Assembly: GCF_043951865.1 (NCBI RefSeq)
Contig: NZ_JBINJF010000020.1
Location: forward strand, 1-64,000
Length of the DNA stretch: 64,000 nt
Reading direction: 5' to 3'
DNA from: JAMQKA01 sp043951865
GTDB lineage: Bacteria > Bacteroidota > Rhodothermia > Balneolales > Balneolaceae
The position numbers were made by a program, and so were the translations under genes. How positions within the stretch are numbered: position 1 is the stretch's first letter; every line of letters starts with the position of its first letter. This document shows positions 1 to 7,552 of this stretch, in pieces. The notes beneath the pieces were generated by a model, which was given only the letters and a program-made list of their open reading frames with translations, did no database searches and had not been told where the DNA came from.

Positions 1-1
1 C

Positions 2-54
2 ACGCCTGCGGAAATGCAAGATTATTTAACCCAACAACAAGAACTGGCTGCATG
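2..54 (+). CDS. possible 3' end of an unknown plus-strand gene (partial)
   Basis: An open frame enters from the left edge and ends at the TGA at 52-54, giving a 17-residue tail (TPAEMQDYLTQQQELAA). It stops 12 bases before the end of the convergent Rep-like gene. Nothing identifies the product. It may be the tail of a neighbouring element gene, or chance. Confidence 0.25.
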
Positions 55-66
55 ATCTGGCTTAAC

Positions 67-582
67 TCACTGTCCATTTTTTTGTAGCAATTCCACAGCC
101 TTATTTTTAGCCTCAGACCGCTTATCATAAAAAAGCTTAGTCCTTTTACCATTCTTATAATAAAGGCTCTTAGGCTGTCTAAATCTGCTGAAATATTGAC
201 TGCCTCCTAAATAGTTGTAATAAATCGTTGGCTCATATTTCATGACAAAATTATAAGCAAAATCTATTCTGAATACATCAGCTTTCTTTACAGGTATATG
301 AAGATCATCAGTGAGTTTATTTATTGCCTGCTCAGTATCCTGTCTGGTTAAGGTCTGGAGATTATCATCCAGGTAGTATTTAGCCAGGCTCCCTCTTATG
401 GAAACTCCTCTCTCAGATACATAAATACTCAGATTTTTAAGTTTACCTGAATAGTGTATTCTGCCAGTTTGCCTATGCTCTTTTATCTTCTCTAAATGGA
501 CAGGAGTTTGAGCCAGCAAATCTGTATTACTGGCTCTCTCCTGTTTTAGATATAGCTTTAAAGAATCAAACATCATTAACAA
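67..582 (-). CDS. phage/plasmid replication (gene II/X-like) protein, probably shortened
   Basis: The 171-residue product resembles the N-terminal half of the phage/plasmid replication protein II/X family seen on Bacteroidota mobile elements. It begins with a MFDSLKL-type start, has a KNLSIYVSERGVSIRGSLAKYYL segment split by short loops, then R-I-D-F-A and a YYNYLGG segment near residues 120-125. Family members are usually roughly twice as long, and they continue where this frame stops. The start is probably the ATG at 573 rather than 582, because the family begins with MFD. It is the last of three same-strand genes (HTH, unknown, Rep). The role, initiation of element replication, is inferred from the family. 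The short C-terminus suggests a deletion or a rearranged left flank, so it may not be functional. Confidence 0.55.
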   Translation of the reverse strand: MLMMFDSLKLYLKQERASNTDLLAQTPVHLEKIKEHRQTGRIHYSGKLKNLSIYVSERGVSIRGSLAKYYLDDNLQTLTRQDTEQAINKLTDDLHIPVKKADVFRIDFAYNFVMKYEPTIYYNYLGGSQYFSRFRQPKSLYYKNGKRTKLFYDKRSEAKNKAVELLQKNGQ

Positions 583-608
583 AATTTGTCATCAGTAACA
601 GCTTACTA

Positions 609-1136
609 CTATAGACCATAGTCATAAAAGGCCTGAGCTTGCTGTCTGAGTTGATTGATGTTTGAGTCCAACTCTCCATCTATCAAAAGTTGATAAAAGG
701 ATCTAATCAGGTTTCTGCTGTCTGGAATAACCAGCATCTCCAGTTCTGTAATATCCTTATTCATGATGAACAAATAGCCATCATTCCTGTATGGATAGAA
801 TGGATTTTTATCTCCATTGTTAAGCAGTCTGGAGCTGTTAGGATACCCATAAGCCAGCTCTGGATAGTCCAGATCCTCTATAAAAAGGCTGGTAACATTG
901 AGGCTGGATTTAGTGAGACTCCATTCAGCCACTCTTTGAGAATCGGCATTAACAAACTCTCTGGCTGGAGTCTTATAAAAGAAGAGCATTCCTTTATTAT
1001 TCTTTAGACAATCCAGGCCTTTGTAATCTCCTGAGTACTGAATACAATCCAGCCTCTTTTTTGACCTGATATTGTTGGCTTTCTTTATCGGCTCTGGTAA
1101 GTTCAAAAACTTGAAATAGGCTATATCCTGTTTCAT
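609..1136 (-). CDS. element-borne protein of unknown function
   Basis: A 175-residue soluble protein that I do not recognise. It is rich in Asn, Tyr and Leu and has no signal peptide, membrane segment or zinc motif. Its ATG at 1136 shares a base with the end of the upstream HTH gene, so the two are translationally coupled. The Rep-like gene follows 26 bases downstream. The position between an excisionase-like HTH protein and a Rep-like protein suggests a role in element maintenance, but nothing in the sequence shows what it does. It shares the AT-rich composition of the element, unlike the GC-richer mnmE beyond the integrase. Confidence 0.6.
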   Translation of the reverse strand: MKQDIAYFKFLNLPEPIKKANNIRSKKRLDCIQYSGDYKGLDCLKNNKGMLFFYKTPAREFVNADSQRVAEWSLTKSSLNVTSLFIEDLDYPELAYGYPNSSRLLNNGDKNPFYPYRNDGYLFIMNKDITELEMLVIPDSRNLIRSFYQLLIDGELDSNINQLRQQAQAFYDYGL

Positions 1137-1420
1137 TATTGGCCACCTCCCAGGATATAGTTTTCAGCCTTTTCATCTATTTCATCAGATGAAAGCTTTT
1201 TGTTAGTGAGGAGCCATTGATCTATCTCATCCTTTTTGAAGTAAATTTTCTTGCCTGTTGGCTTATAACAGGGAATACCTCCTGTAGATGTGAGCTTATA
1301 CAGGTAGCTTTTTGATAGGCCTGTATATTCAGCTACTTCATTAAAATTTAGTACTGTTTTCTGCTCTAATAGCAGATTTTCTATTTTGGTTAGTCTTTGG
1401 TCTAAATTTACAGAGTCCAT
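1136..1420 (-). CDS. helix-turn-helix (excisionase/MerR-like) DNA-binding protein
   Basis: A 94-residue protein of the HTH_17/excisionase type. Residues about 24-70 contain the usual pattern: LNFNEVAEYTGLSKSYLYKL (recognition helix), then GGIPCYKPTGKKIYF with the wing, then K-D-E-I-D-Q-W-L-L. The short N-terminal part (about residues 5-20) looks like a coiled-coil helix. Such proteins on Bacteroidota integrative elements act as excision factors or as activators of the replication and mobilization genes. The gene heads a minus-strand operon with the two genes to its left. A perfect 14-bp palindrome lies 30 bases upstream of the start and could be its own operator. Confidence 0.8.
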   Translation of the reverse strand: MDSVNLDQRLTKIENLLLEQKTVLNFNEVAEYTGLSKSYLYKLTSTGGIPCYKPTGKKIYFKKDEIDQWLLTNKKLSSDEIDEKAENYILGGGQ

Positions 1421-1449
1421 TATTCCTATGGTTTAAAATTGGAAATAAT

Positions 1450-1463
1450 AGACCGGCCGGTCT
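1450..1463. promoter_or_regulatory. palindromic operator-like site (AGACCGGCCGGTCT)
   Basis: A perfect 14-bp palindrome in the otherwise AT-rich 240-bp leader of the HTH-protein operon, 30 bases upstream of its start codon. A partial half-site (AGACCAGCC) recurs about 60 bases further upstream. Autoregulation by the HTH protein is an inference. Confidence 0.4.
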
Positions 1464-1660
1464 GAAGTTTTTTGCAATTGCATTCCAAATATTAACAACT
1501 CAGGAAAGCATAAAAATAGACCAGCCTTTACTGTAAAGGGGCTGTAAATGGTAAAAGTATTATCTATCCCTTATAGTTTTTTCAGAAGTCAGAGAGAGAA
1601 AAAAAGCTGATATAGCGATTTATGTAATGTAGGATAAAGCTTTTAAGTGATAGGGGGGCT

Positions 1661-3451
1661 TTATTCAGGTAGGTTCTGGAGAATATTGTCTATGAGTTGA
1701 TGATTCTTAGGCTTGCCAATTAAGCCTCCATTCCTACCAGTCTCATTATCTCTGTAACCTTTAGCAGATTGCCTAAGATTCTTTGGAGTTTGTCCATTTA
1801 CTGAAAAGTGAGGAGCTGTATCCTTCCAAATATTATTGGTCTGTATATGATTTTCATTCAGTTCATCAATCATATAAGCAAGTAAAGCCTGAGTATTAAG
1901 CCACTCAATAGGCTCAGGCTCTATAATCTGCTCTCTGACAGGCTCAAAATGATCTTTGATGATATCCTCAGACTCTCTTTCCTCTATTAGTTTCTGCTTT
2001 ATTAGTGCCTCTATAAACTGCTCCAGTGAATCATCAGATTTAAGCCAGTTGATGTGGTTTTGATTTAAAGTCTCATCAGTTTTATAAATACCTTCAATAT
2101 CTTTAGCAATATTAAACTCCCTTATTAATTCACCATCTAAAAATAGAAATGAGTTCTTAAGCTCCTTTTCAAAATAAGAAATTGAGAGTCCAGTTCTGTG
2201 TATATTATTTCTGAGGCTTTCAAAGATGATGCTCAAAAACTCATCTTTTGCTAAGATATAATTCTGAAACTCATCAGCTTCTGTATATTCATCATCTCTA
2301 CTTCTTTTAAATCTGTAGTTCCTATATTTTCCTTTGTGTGAATTAGGTGAATTGCCATAGGATTTTAAATCCTGAATTTTATTTTCACTTCTATAAAGAT
2401 CATTCATTTCAAGTAAATAATGCTTGAAAAGTCTTTTTAATGATGAATCAGACTGAGCTAAGACGATGTTTCTTTTTAGCTCCTTTTCAAACTTCTCAGT
2501 GATCTCAATAAAATCAGTTGAGTTCCTTAGTAATTCATCAATGGCTGATTCATTTCCATGATACCAGTAACCTGTTAGATATACAATTTTGTCCAATACT
2601 GAGAAGCTAATACTATTATTTTCTTGCTGAATAGTATTATTAGATTTATGCTGAGTTTTAGAACTTACTGATTCTATTTCAGTTTTATTTTCTACCTCTT
2701 CAATTTTTTGCAATAACTTAAGTTCAAAGTGATTTATGTTATTGAATTTATCTGGAAAAAAGATAGCTTCTAAGTCTAATAATTCAGGTAGTATCTCCTC
2801 CTTATATTTCTTTGAATCTGTATCAAACTTTTCATCTCCTTTTCTATCTCTCCATTTATCCAATTTTGGGTCATAAATTTGCTCAATTATTGGCAATTCC
2901 CATCCCTTGTCATTGTATTTATCTATCACGTCCTTTTTTTGTTGATCATCAATATTCTGAAGAAAAGGAGCTTTTTTAATAAGCAAATATTCATCCAAAT
3001 CATGCCTTAAAGCCTTTAACTTTTGTAATTTATAATCTGTTTGATTTTCAATGTAATTCCATTGCTTTGACTCTGATATTTCTCCATTATTTATTTTTTC
3101 AAAAAATTTATAGGTATCTCTCTTTTGAATACTATTTAACCATTTAGCTGACTCAGTATCTTCTTTTGACAACTGATCATAAATGGCTGAGGTATTGTCT
3201 CTTTTCTCTGATAGCAGTTTACCTAATTGTTTAAACCTATACTCAAAAGGATCTTCTGGCATAAAATCATCTAAGCTACTTATCTGCGTCCTAAAGGATT
3301 TATTCCTATTAAGATATTCCCAGTATTCATTCCAAAGTAAATTGAGTTTGTCATCCTGAAAATCATCAGTTAACGATTGAGCATGATTATAGATATCCAG
3401 CTCTTTCAACTCTCCACTAAGAATTTGCTCAAAGAATTCCTCTGTTTTCAT
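1661..3451 (-). CDS. large element-borne protein of unknown function
   Basis: A 596-residue hydrophilic protein, very rich in Lys, Glu, Asp and Asn, with no membrane segments or signal peptide. The body (residues 1-500) has long charged helical stretches and shows no motif I recognise. The last 80 residues (EPIEWLNTQALLAYMIDEL, then W-K-D, then KNLRQSAKGY, ending KPKNHQLIDNIL) resemble the C-terminal segment shared by RteC-like and related proteins of Bacteroidota conjugative or integrative elements. That comparison is from memory and uncertain. Its start codon overlaps the last bases of the integrase gene (ATGA-type overlap at 3448-3451), so the two are co-translated. It is probably an accessory factor of the element, possibly for regulation or excision. 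Confidence 0.6.
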   Translation of the reverse strand: MKTEEFFEQILSGELKELDIYNHAQSLTDDFQDDKLNLLWNEYWEYLNRNKSFRTQISSLDDFMPEDPFEYRFKQLGKLLSEKRDNTSAIYDQLSKEDTESAKWLNSIQKRDTYKFFEKINNGEISESKQWNYIENQTDYKLQKLKALRHDLDEYLLIKKAPFLQNIDDQQKKDVIDKYNDKGWELPIIEQIYDPKLDKWRDRKGDEKFDTDSKKYKEEILPELLDLEAIFFPDKFNNINHFELKLLQKIEEVENKTEIESVSSKTQHKSNNTIQQENNSISFSVLDKIVYLTGYWYHGNESAIDELLRNSTDFIEITEKFEKELKRNIVLAQSDSSLKRLFKHYLLEMNDLYRSENKIQDLKSYGNSPNSHKGKYRNYRFKRSRDDEYTEADEFQNYILAKDEFLSIIFESLRNNIHRTGLSISYFEKELKNSFLFLDGELIREFNIAKDIEGIYKTDETLNQNHINWLKSDDSLEQFIEALIKQKLIEERESEDIIKDHFEPVREQIIEPEPIEWLNTQALLAYMIDELNENHIQTNNIWKDTAPHFSVNGQTPKNLRQSAKGYRDNETGRNGGLIGKPKNHQLIDNILQNLPE

Positions 3452-4575
3452 AGCTCAATATCATTTAAGCGGTTAACAGCCTCTCTCTTCTTTTTATCCA
3501 GGATATCAGCATAAATCTGAGTAGTCTTTAAATTCTTATGGCCTAACAGCTTGCTGACTGTATAGATATCTGCTCCCAATTCCAGCTGTAAGATTGCATA
3601 GGTATGTCTGGCACAGTGAAAGGTTATATTTTTGGTTATTCCTGCTTTCATCATCCACTTTTGGAGAGCTACATTCATATATGATGAATATTTGAGGCCT
3701 TTAAACACCCTGTCATCATCCGCTTTTCTTTCTCCTAAATATTGATGTGCATTCTCAGGAATATCATGATACTGGAGTCCATCAGTTTTTTGTTGGTGAA
3801 AAATAACCCTCCAGCCATCCTCAGACTCTACAATCTGAGACCAAGTAAGCTTTTGTACATCAGACCACCTGAGACCTGTTAAACAGGCAAATAGAAAGGC
3901 TCTTTTAAGAACAGGATACCTACACTCCTCTTTGGCCACTGCTCTAAGCTCCTCTCTTGTTAGGTATTCCCTTTTAGGAGTTTTGACAGTTGGCAGTTCT
4001 ACATCTTTGGCTGGATTGTGAGGAATTACTTTTTCCTTAACTGCCTGCCTGAGTGCTCCTCTGAAATTACCAAAGTATGAGGAGATAGTACTGGTTGCCA
4101 GAGTATCCCCAGAGGTTTTCTCCACATTACAGAGATAATCTTTAAACCCTTCACAGAACTGCTCATCAATCATTTTGAACGGCACTTTCTCACCAGCATA
4201 GTCAATAAATTGTTTGATAGATGAATCCCAATTACTCCAGGTATTCTCATTATCCTCTCTTTTATCTCTCTGCTTTTTAAAGAACTTCACAAAATCAGCT
4301 TTCTGATTGCCTGTTCTTTTAAAGCCATACTGGTTATTTTTGATCTCCAACTCTCTTTTTGCCTTAATGCTTTTGGCAAGCTCCAGAGTCTCTTTGTTGG
4401 TCTGTCTCTCTTGCTTAGTCTGAGGATTATCAATCAGATATAAATCCAGATACTCATAGTCTCTCAGAACTTTGGTCTTCCCTTCATCTGTTTTGATAGT
4501 GCCTTTATAATACTCCAGATAAAGGCTGATCTTACCTTTCTTAGTCTGCTTTCTCTGCCTGAGATGTACTTTCAT
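3448..4575 (-). CDS. tyrosine recombinase / integrase
   Basis: A 375-residue phage-type integrase. The N-terminal 90 residues form the arm-binding domain, residues about 95-195 the SAM-like core-binding domain, and 200-370 the catalytic domain. Catalytic residues are visible: Arg236 (TGLRWSD), His320-x-x-Arg323 (HCARHTY), His346 (LLGHKN) and the nucleophile Tyr355 (TTQIYADIL). The length and the HCARHTYA-type box match integrases of Bacteroidota integrative elements. The gene is read away from mnmE, with 149 bases between its start and the mnmE stop codon. That arrangement fits integration at the mnmE 3' end, with this as the integrase-proximal junction. The gene just downstream overlaps its stop codon. 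Confidence 0.93.
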   Translation of the reverse strand: MKVHLRQRKQTKKGKISLYLEYYKGTIKTDEGKTKVLRDYEYLDLYLIDNPQTKQERQTNKETLELAKSIKAKRELEIKNNQYGFKRTGNQKADFVKFFKKQRDKREDNENTWSNWDSSIKQFIDYAGEKVPFKMIDEQFCEGFKDYLCNVEKTSGDTLATSTISSYFGNFRGALRQAVKEKVIPHNPAKDVELPTVKTPKREYLTREELRAVAKEECRYPVLKRAFLFACLTGLRWSDVQKLTWSQIVESEDGWRVIFHQQKTDGLQYHDIPENAHQYLGERKADDDRVFKGLKYSSYMNVALQKWMMKAGITKNITFHCARHTYAILQLELGADIYTVSKLLGHKNLKTTQIYADILDKKKREAVNRLNDIEL

Positions 4576-4577
4576 TT

Positions 4578-4660
4578 TTGTTGCTATTTGTTGCTAATTG
4601 ATTCTAACAACAATATAACAACAAAGAATTGATAAATAACAACAAAACAAGTATAAATAA
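4578..4660. repeat. cluster of TTGTTG/CAACAA motifs upstream of the integrase (possible arm-type sites)
   Basis: Within about 80 bases there are two direct copies of TTGTTGCTA followed by three copies of AACAACAA in inverted orientation. The cluster lies between the integrase start and the presumed crossover site in mnmE. Closely spaced short repeats here are typical of integrase arm-binding sites, and they may also bind the HTH protein. A similar CAACAACAAG occurs at 32-41. Confidence 0.4.
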
Positions 4661-4724
4661 GATGTGCTTAAATCAGGCTAACTGAAAGGATTAAAAGGAG
4701 TTAGCCAAAGAACAGAAAACTACT

Positions 4725-4742
4725 TCACTTACCGATACAGAA
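4725..4742 (-). other. presumed attachment-site core at the 3' end of mnmE
   Basis: The last 18 bases of mnmE on its coding strand read TTCTGTATCGGTAAGTGA and encode FCIGK plus stop. The 3' end of mnmE (trmE/thdF) is the established integration site of SGI1-type islands. The integrase and AT-rich element genes begin right after it. The matching second copy should lie left of the window; I found none between 1 and 4700. Confidence 0.45.
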
Positions 4743-6140
4743 CCGTGAAAAGATACTGTCCAGCACATCTTCGTTGGTGATTTCGCCGGTGATGGTGCCG
4801 AGCTCTTTCAGGGCGGCGCGCAGGTCGATGGAGAGGAAGTCGCCGGTCATTCCCTGCTCGAGGGCCTGGATGGCACTTTGCACATCTTCCTGCGCGTTCA
4901 GCAAAGCCTCCCGGTGGCGGCTGGAAGTAACCAGCAGGCTTGAGGTGTCGTAGTCCTTGTTTTCCAGGGCGCGCTGTTTCATCAGCTTTTTCAGCTCCTC
5001 GATCTTTTCGCCCTCCAGGGCCGATATTTTGAGATCATACGCCATCCGTTCATCCTCCACCTCCAGCGCAATGTCATTCTTTGTACCGATCAGCAGGAAG
5101 GGCGTATCTCCCGCTTTTTTCTGGAAAGTCCCGATCTCTTTTCGCTCCTCCGGGGTCCCCTTCCTGGACAGATCCTTCAGGTAGACCACCAGGTCGGCAT
5201 CCTCAAACGCCTTCTGGGAACGCTTGACGCCCTCGGCCTCCACCAGATCCTCGGTCTCGCGGAGTCCGGCGGTGTCGGTGAGTTTAAAAAGCAGGCCGTC
5301 GTAACTCCAGTCTACATCAATAGTGTCGCGCGTGGTGCCGGCAATATCGGTGACGATGGCCCGGTCTTTGCCCACCAGCGTGTTCAGCAGGGTCGACTTG
5401 CCCACGTTGGGCTGACCGATGAACACCGTACGCACCCCATGTTTTACCAGCCGGCCGGTTTCGTAGGTGTCGAGCAGGCGGTCAATCTCGGCATCCAGGG
5501 CCAGCAACAGCTCTTTCAACTGCTCCTTGTTGGCAAATTCGACATCTTCCTCAATAAAGTCGAGCTCCAGCTCCACCATCGCCGTGGCGTCGATGATCTG
5601 CTGTCGAAATTTCTTGATATGCTCGCCCAGCCGCCCCTCCAGCTGCTGGTGGGCCGCATCCATCGCCTTCTGGCTTTTGGCGTGGATCAGGTCGGCCACC
5701 GCTTCCGCCTGGCTGAGTTCCATCTTGCCGTTGAGGAAGGCGCGCTGGGTGAATTCGCCGGGCTCCGCCGAACGGATACCGAGGGCCAGCACCGCTTCCA
5801 GCACCGCCTGCGTGACGAGCACCCCGCCGTGGCAGGAGATCTCCACCGTCTCTTCTCCGGTATAGGACCGTGGACTGTGAAACAGTGTGGCCAACACTTC
5901 ATCCACGACCTCTCCCTTTTTGTTCACAATCTTACCAAAATGCACGGTGTGGCTCTTTTCCTGGTTCAGATCGGTACCCGTGAACGCCCGGTTTACCCGC
6001 TCAATCGTGTTCTTCCCGGATACCCGGATCACCGCAATTCCGCCTTCCCCGATCGGCGTGGCAATGGCCGCAATCGGCTCCTTCTGGGTGATTTCACGTT
6101 GTTCGGTCGTCGGTTGTTGCTGCTGAGTTTGTTGTGCCAT
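4725..6140 (-). CDS. mnmE: tRNA uridine-5-carboxymethylaminomethyl modification GTPase MnmE
   Basis: The 471-residue product is a complete MnmE, the GTPase that with MnmG modifies the wobble uridine of certain tRNAs using a folate-derived one-carbon unit. The N-terminal folate-binding domain starts at IAAIATPIGEGGIAVIRVSG. A helical domain follows and holds the G domain at about residues 235-390: P-loop GQPNVGKST, switch TTRDT, DTAGLRE and TKND. The C-terminus ends in the canonical FCIGK with the conserved Cys. The first 22 residues (MAQQTQQQQPTTEQ and on) are a glutamine-rich extension not usual in the family; no alternative ATG lies close to the domain start. The gene is monocistronic here. 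Its 3' end borders an integrative element but the coding sequence is intact. Confidence 0.97.
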   Translation of the reverse strand: MAQQTQQQQPTTEQREITQKEPIAAIATPIGEGGIAVIRVSGKNTIERVNRAFTGTDLNQEKSHTVHFGKIVNKKGEVVDEVLATLFHSPRSYTGEETVEISCHGGVLVTQAVLEAVLALGIRSAEPGEFTQRAFLNGKMELSQAEAVADLIHAKSQKAMDAAHQQLEGRLGEHIKKFRQQIIDATAMVELELDFIEEDVEFANKEQLKELLLALDAEIDRLLDTYETGRLVKHGVRTVFIGQPNVGKSTLLNTLVGKDRAIVTDIAGTTRDTIDVDWSYDGLLFKLTDTAGLRETEDLVEAEGVKRSQKAFEDADLVVYLKDLSRKGTPEERKEIGTFQKKAGDTPFLLIGTKNDIALEVEDERMAYDLKISALEGEKIEELKKLMKQRALENKDYDTSSLLVTSSRHREALLNAQEDVQSAIQALEQGMTGDFLSIDLRAALKELGTITGEITNEDVLDSIFSRFCIGK

Positions 6141-6641
6141 AGATCAAAATATAACGTGTTTGGAACCTCCAATCAGGCCTGTTTATCAGGACCTCAGAGT
6201 TTTTTTGGAAGCGGTTTAACAAGCATTTTCCCATATAAAAAAGGACGCCGTTACCGGTGTTCCTTTATTGTAATATTAACGCGAGTTAGATATATCTTCC
6301 AGCTTTAACATTGTTTCTTAATTTCTTGGGGCAGGTCTTTATTCTCCCCTTGAGGGGAGCCCCGCCAAAGGCGGGAGGGGTGTTATTCTCTATGTCAGAC
6401 CTGCAACTCCCGACGCAATCGCCAGACCCATGCAATTGGCCACCCTCCTCGAGGAGGGACTGTTTTCCTGTCATTTCAAGGCAAACAGGCATTCTGGTTG
6501 AGATCACTAAGTCGAATTCAGGTTAATATTACAGAACAGTACCCGAATTTTATTACTACAGAACCATAACAATTTCTTGCTGTTTTGCTTATTACTCGTA
6601 ATTTACGCCCCGCATTTGAACAACAGAAATGAACAATTATT
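6141..6641. repeat. 501-bp divergent intergenic region with palindromic repeats
   Basis: This gap lies between the divergent mnmE and purU genes, so it should hold both promoters; I could not fix either. It contains strong palindromes. At 6348-6388 CTCCCCTTGAGGGGAG is followed by a CCCCGCC/GGCGGGAGGGG stem. At about 6443-6463 CCCTCCTCGAGGAGGGA occurs. Very similar CCCTCCTCAAGGAGGG occurs next to the broken DUF559 gene near 39750, so these look like members of a DUF559-associated repeat family. A weaker hairpin lies at about 6241-6268. Small frames crossing these repeats are not convincing genes. Confidence 0.5.
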
Positions 6642-7478
6642 ATGGAGCAGGAAGTACTGTTAATCGATTGTCCCGACCAGAAGGGACTGGTTCATAAAAT
6701 CACCGGCGTGCTGTACGATCACGGGTTGAACATCATCAGTAACCAGGAGTTTGTCGATGCCGCCACCGATCACTTCTTTATGCGAACGGCTTTTGAGGGA
6801 TCTGACAACTCCGGCCAGATTGAGCAGGACCTGAACAGCGTACTGCCCGATGCGGCCCATATCCGTCTGACGCCCAGGGGCAATCGGTCGGTGGTGGTGA
6901 TGGCCACCAAAGAGCCCCACTGCCTGGGAGACCTGCTGCTTCGGTACCGGTATGGTGAGCTGCCTGCAGATATCAAGGCGGTCATCAGCAATCATGCCAC
7001 ACTGGGTTCGCTTGCGGATTCGTTTGACATCCCGTTTCACTGCGTGAGTCACGAAGGGGTAAGCCGCCGCGACCATGAGCAGAAAATTACGGAGATCATC
7101 AATGAGTATGATCCCGATTACCTGGTGCTGGCGAAATATATGCGCATTTTTACACCTGAATTTATCGATCAATATCCTGAACGCATTGTAAACATCCATC
7201 ACTCCTTTCTGCCGGCCTTTGCCGGTGCCAGTCCCTACCGCCAGGCGTTTGAGCGAGGAGTCAAAATTATTGGGGCCACGGCTCATTTTGTGACGGAAGA
7301 CCTGGATGAAGGTCCGATCATTGCCCAGGATGTGACGCCGGTCAACCACACCTACACGGCACGCCAGATGGCCCAGGCCGGTCGCGATGTGGAAAAGGTT
7401 GTGCTGGCCAGGGCACTGCAGCTGGTGCTTGAAGAGCGGGTCTTTATCCACAACAACCGGACGATTGTGTTTGATTAA
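6642..7478 (+). CDS. purU: formyltetrahydrofolate deformylase PurU
   Basis: A 278-residue protein that hydrolyses 10-formyl-THF to formate and THF, balancing one-carbon pools and supplying formate to purine synthesis. Residues 1-80 are an ACT domain (LLIDCPDQKGLVHKITGVL). Residues about 85-278 are a formyltransferase fold with the signature NIHHSFLPAFAGASPY near 184-199, the HxSxLP loop, and the catalytic-type Asp in DEGPIIAQD near 222. The ATG at 6642 starts directly at the ACT domain. Length matches the family. It is a single gene, divergent from mnmE, facing the convergent PLP lyase gene. Confidence 0.96.
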   Translation: MEQEVLLIDCPDQKGLVHKITGVLYDHGLNIISNQEFVDAATDHFFMRTAFEGSDNSGQIEQDLNSVLPDAAHIRLTPRGNRSVVVMATKEPHCLGDLLLRYRYGELPADIKAVISNHATLGSLADSFDIPFHCVSHEGVSRRDHEQKITEIINEYDPDYLVLAKYMRIFTPEFIDQYPERIVNIHHSFLPAFAGASPYRQAFERGVKIIGATAHFVTEDLDEGPIIAQDVTPVNHTYTARQMAQAGRDVEKVVLARALQLVLEERVFIHNNRTIVFD

Positions 7479-7552
7479 CCCGGATGGAGTATCTCTTTTT
7501 GAATAATCAAAAAGGGAACAAGGAAAGCTGGTTAGTTAGCCAGTCTGCCCTG

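Noticed and set aside
5439..6308. A 289-codon open frame on the plus strand opposite mnmE
   Set aside because: It is antisense to a fully conserved gene, with low-complexity, Leu/Gln/Arg-rich composition typical of GC-rich antisense frames.
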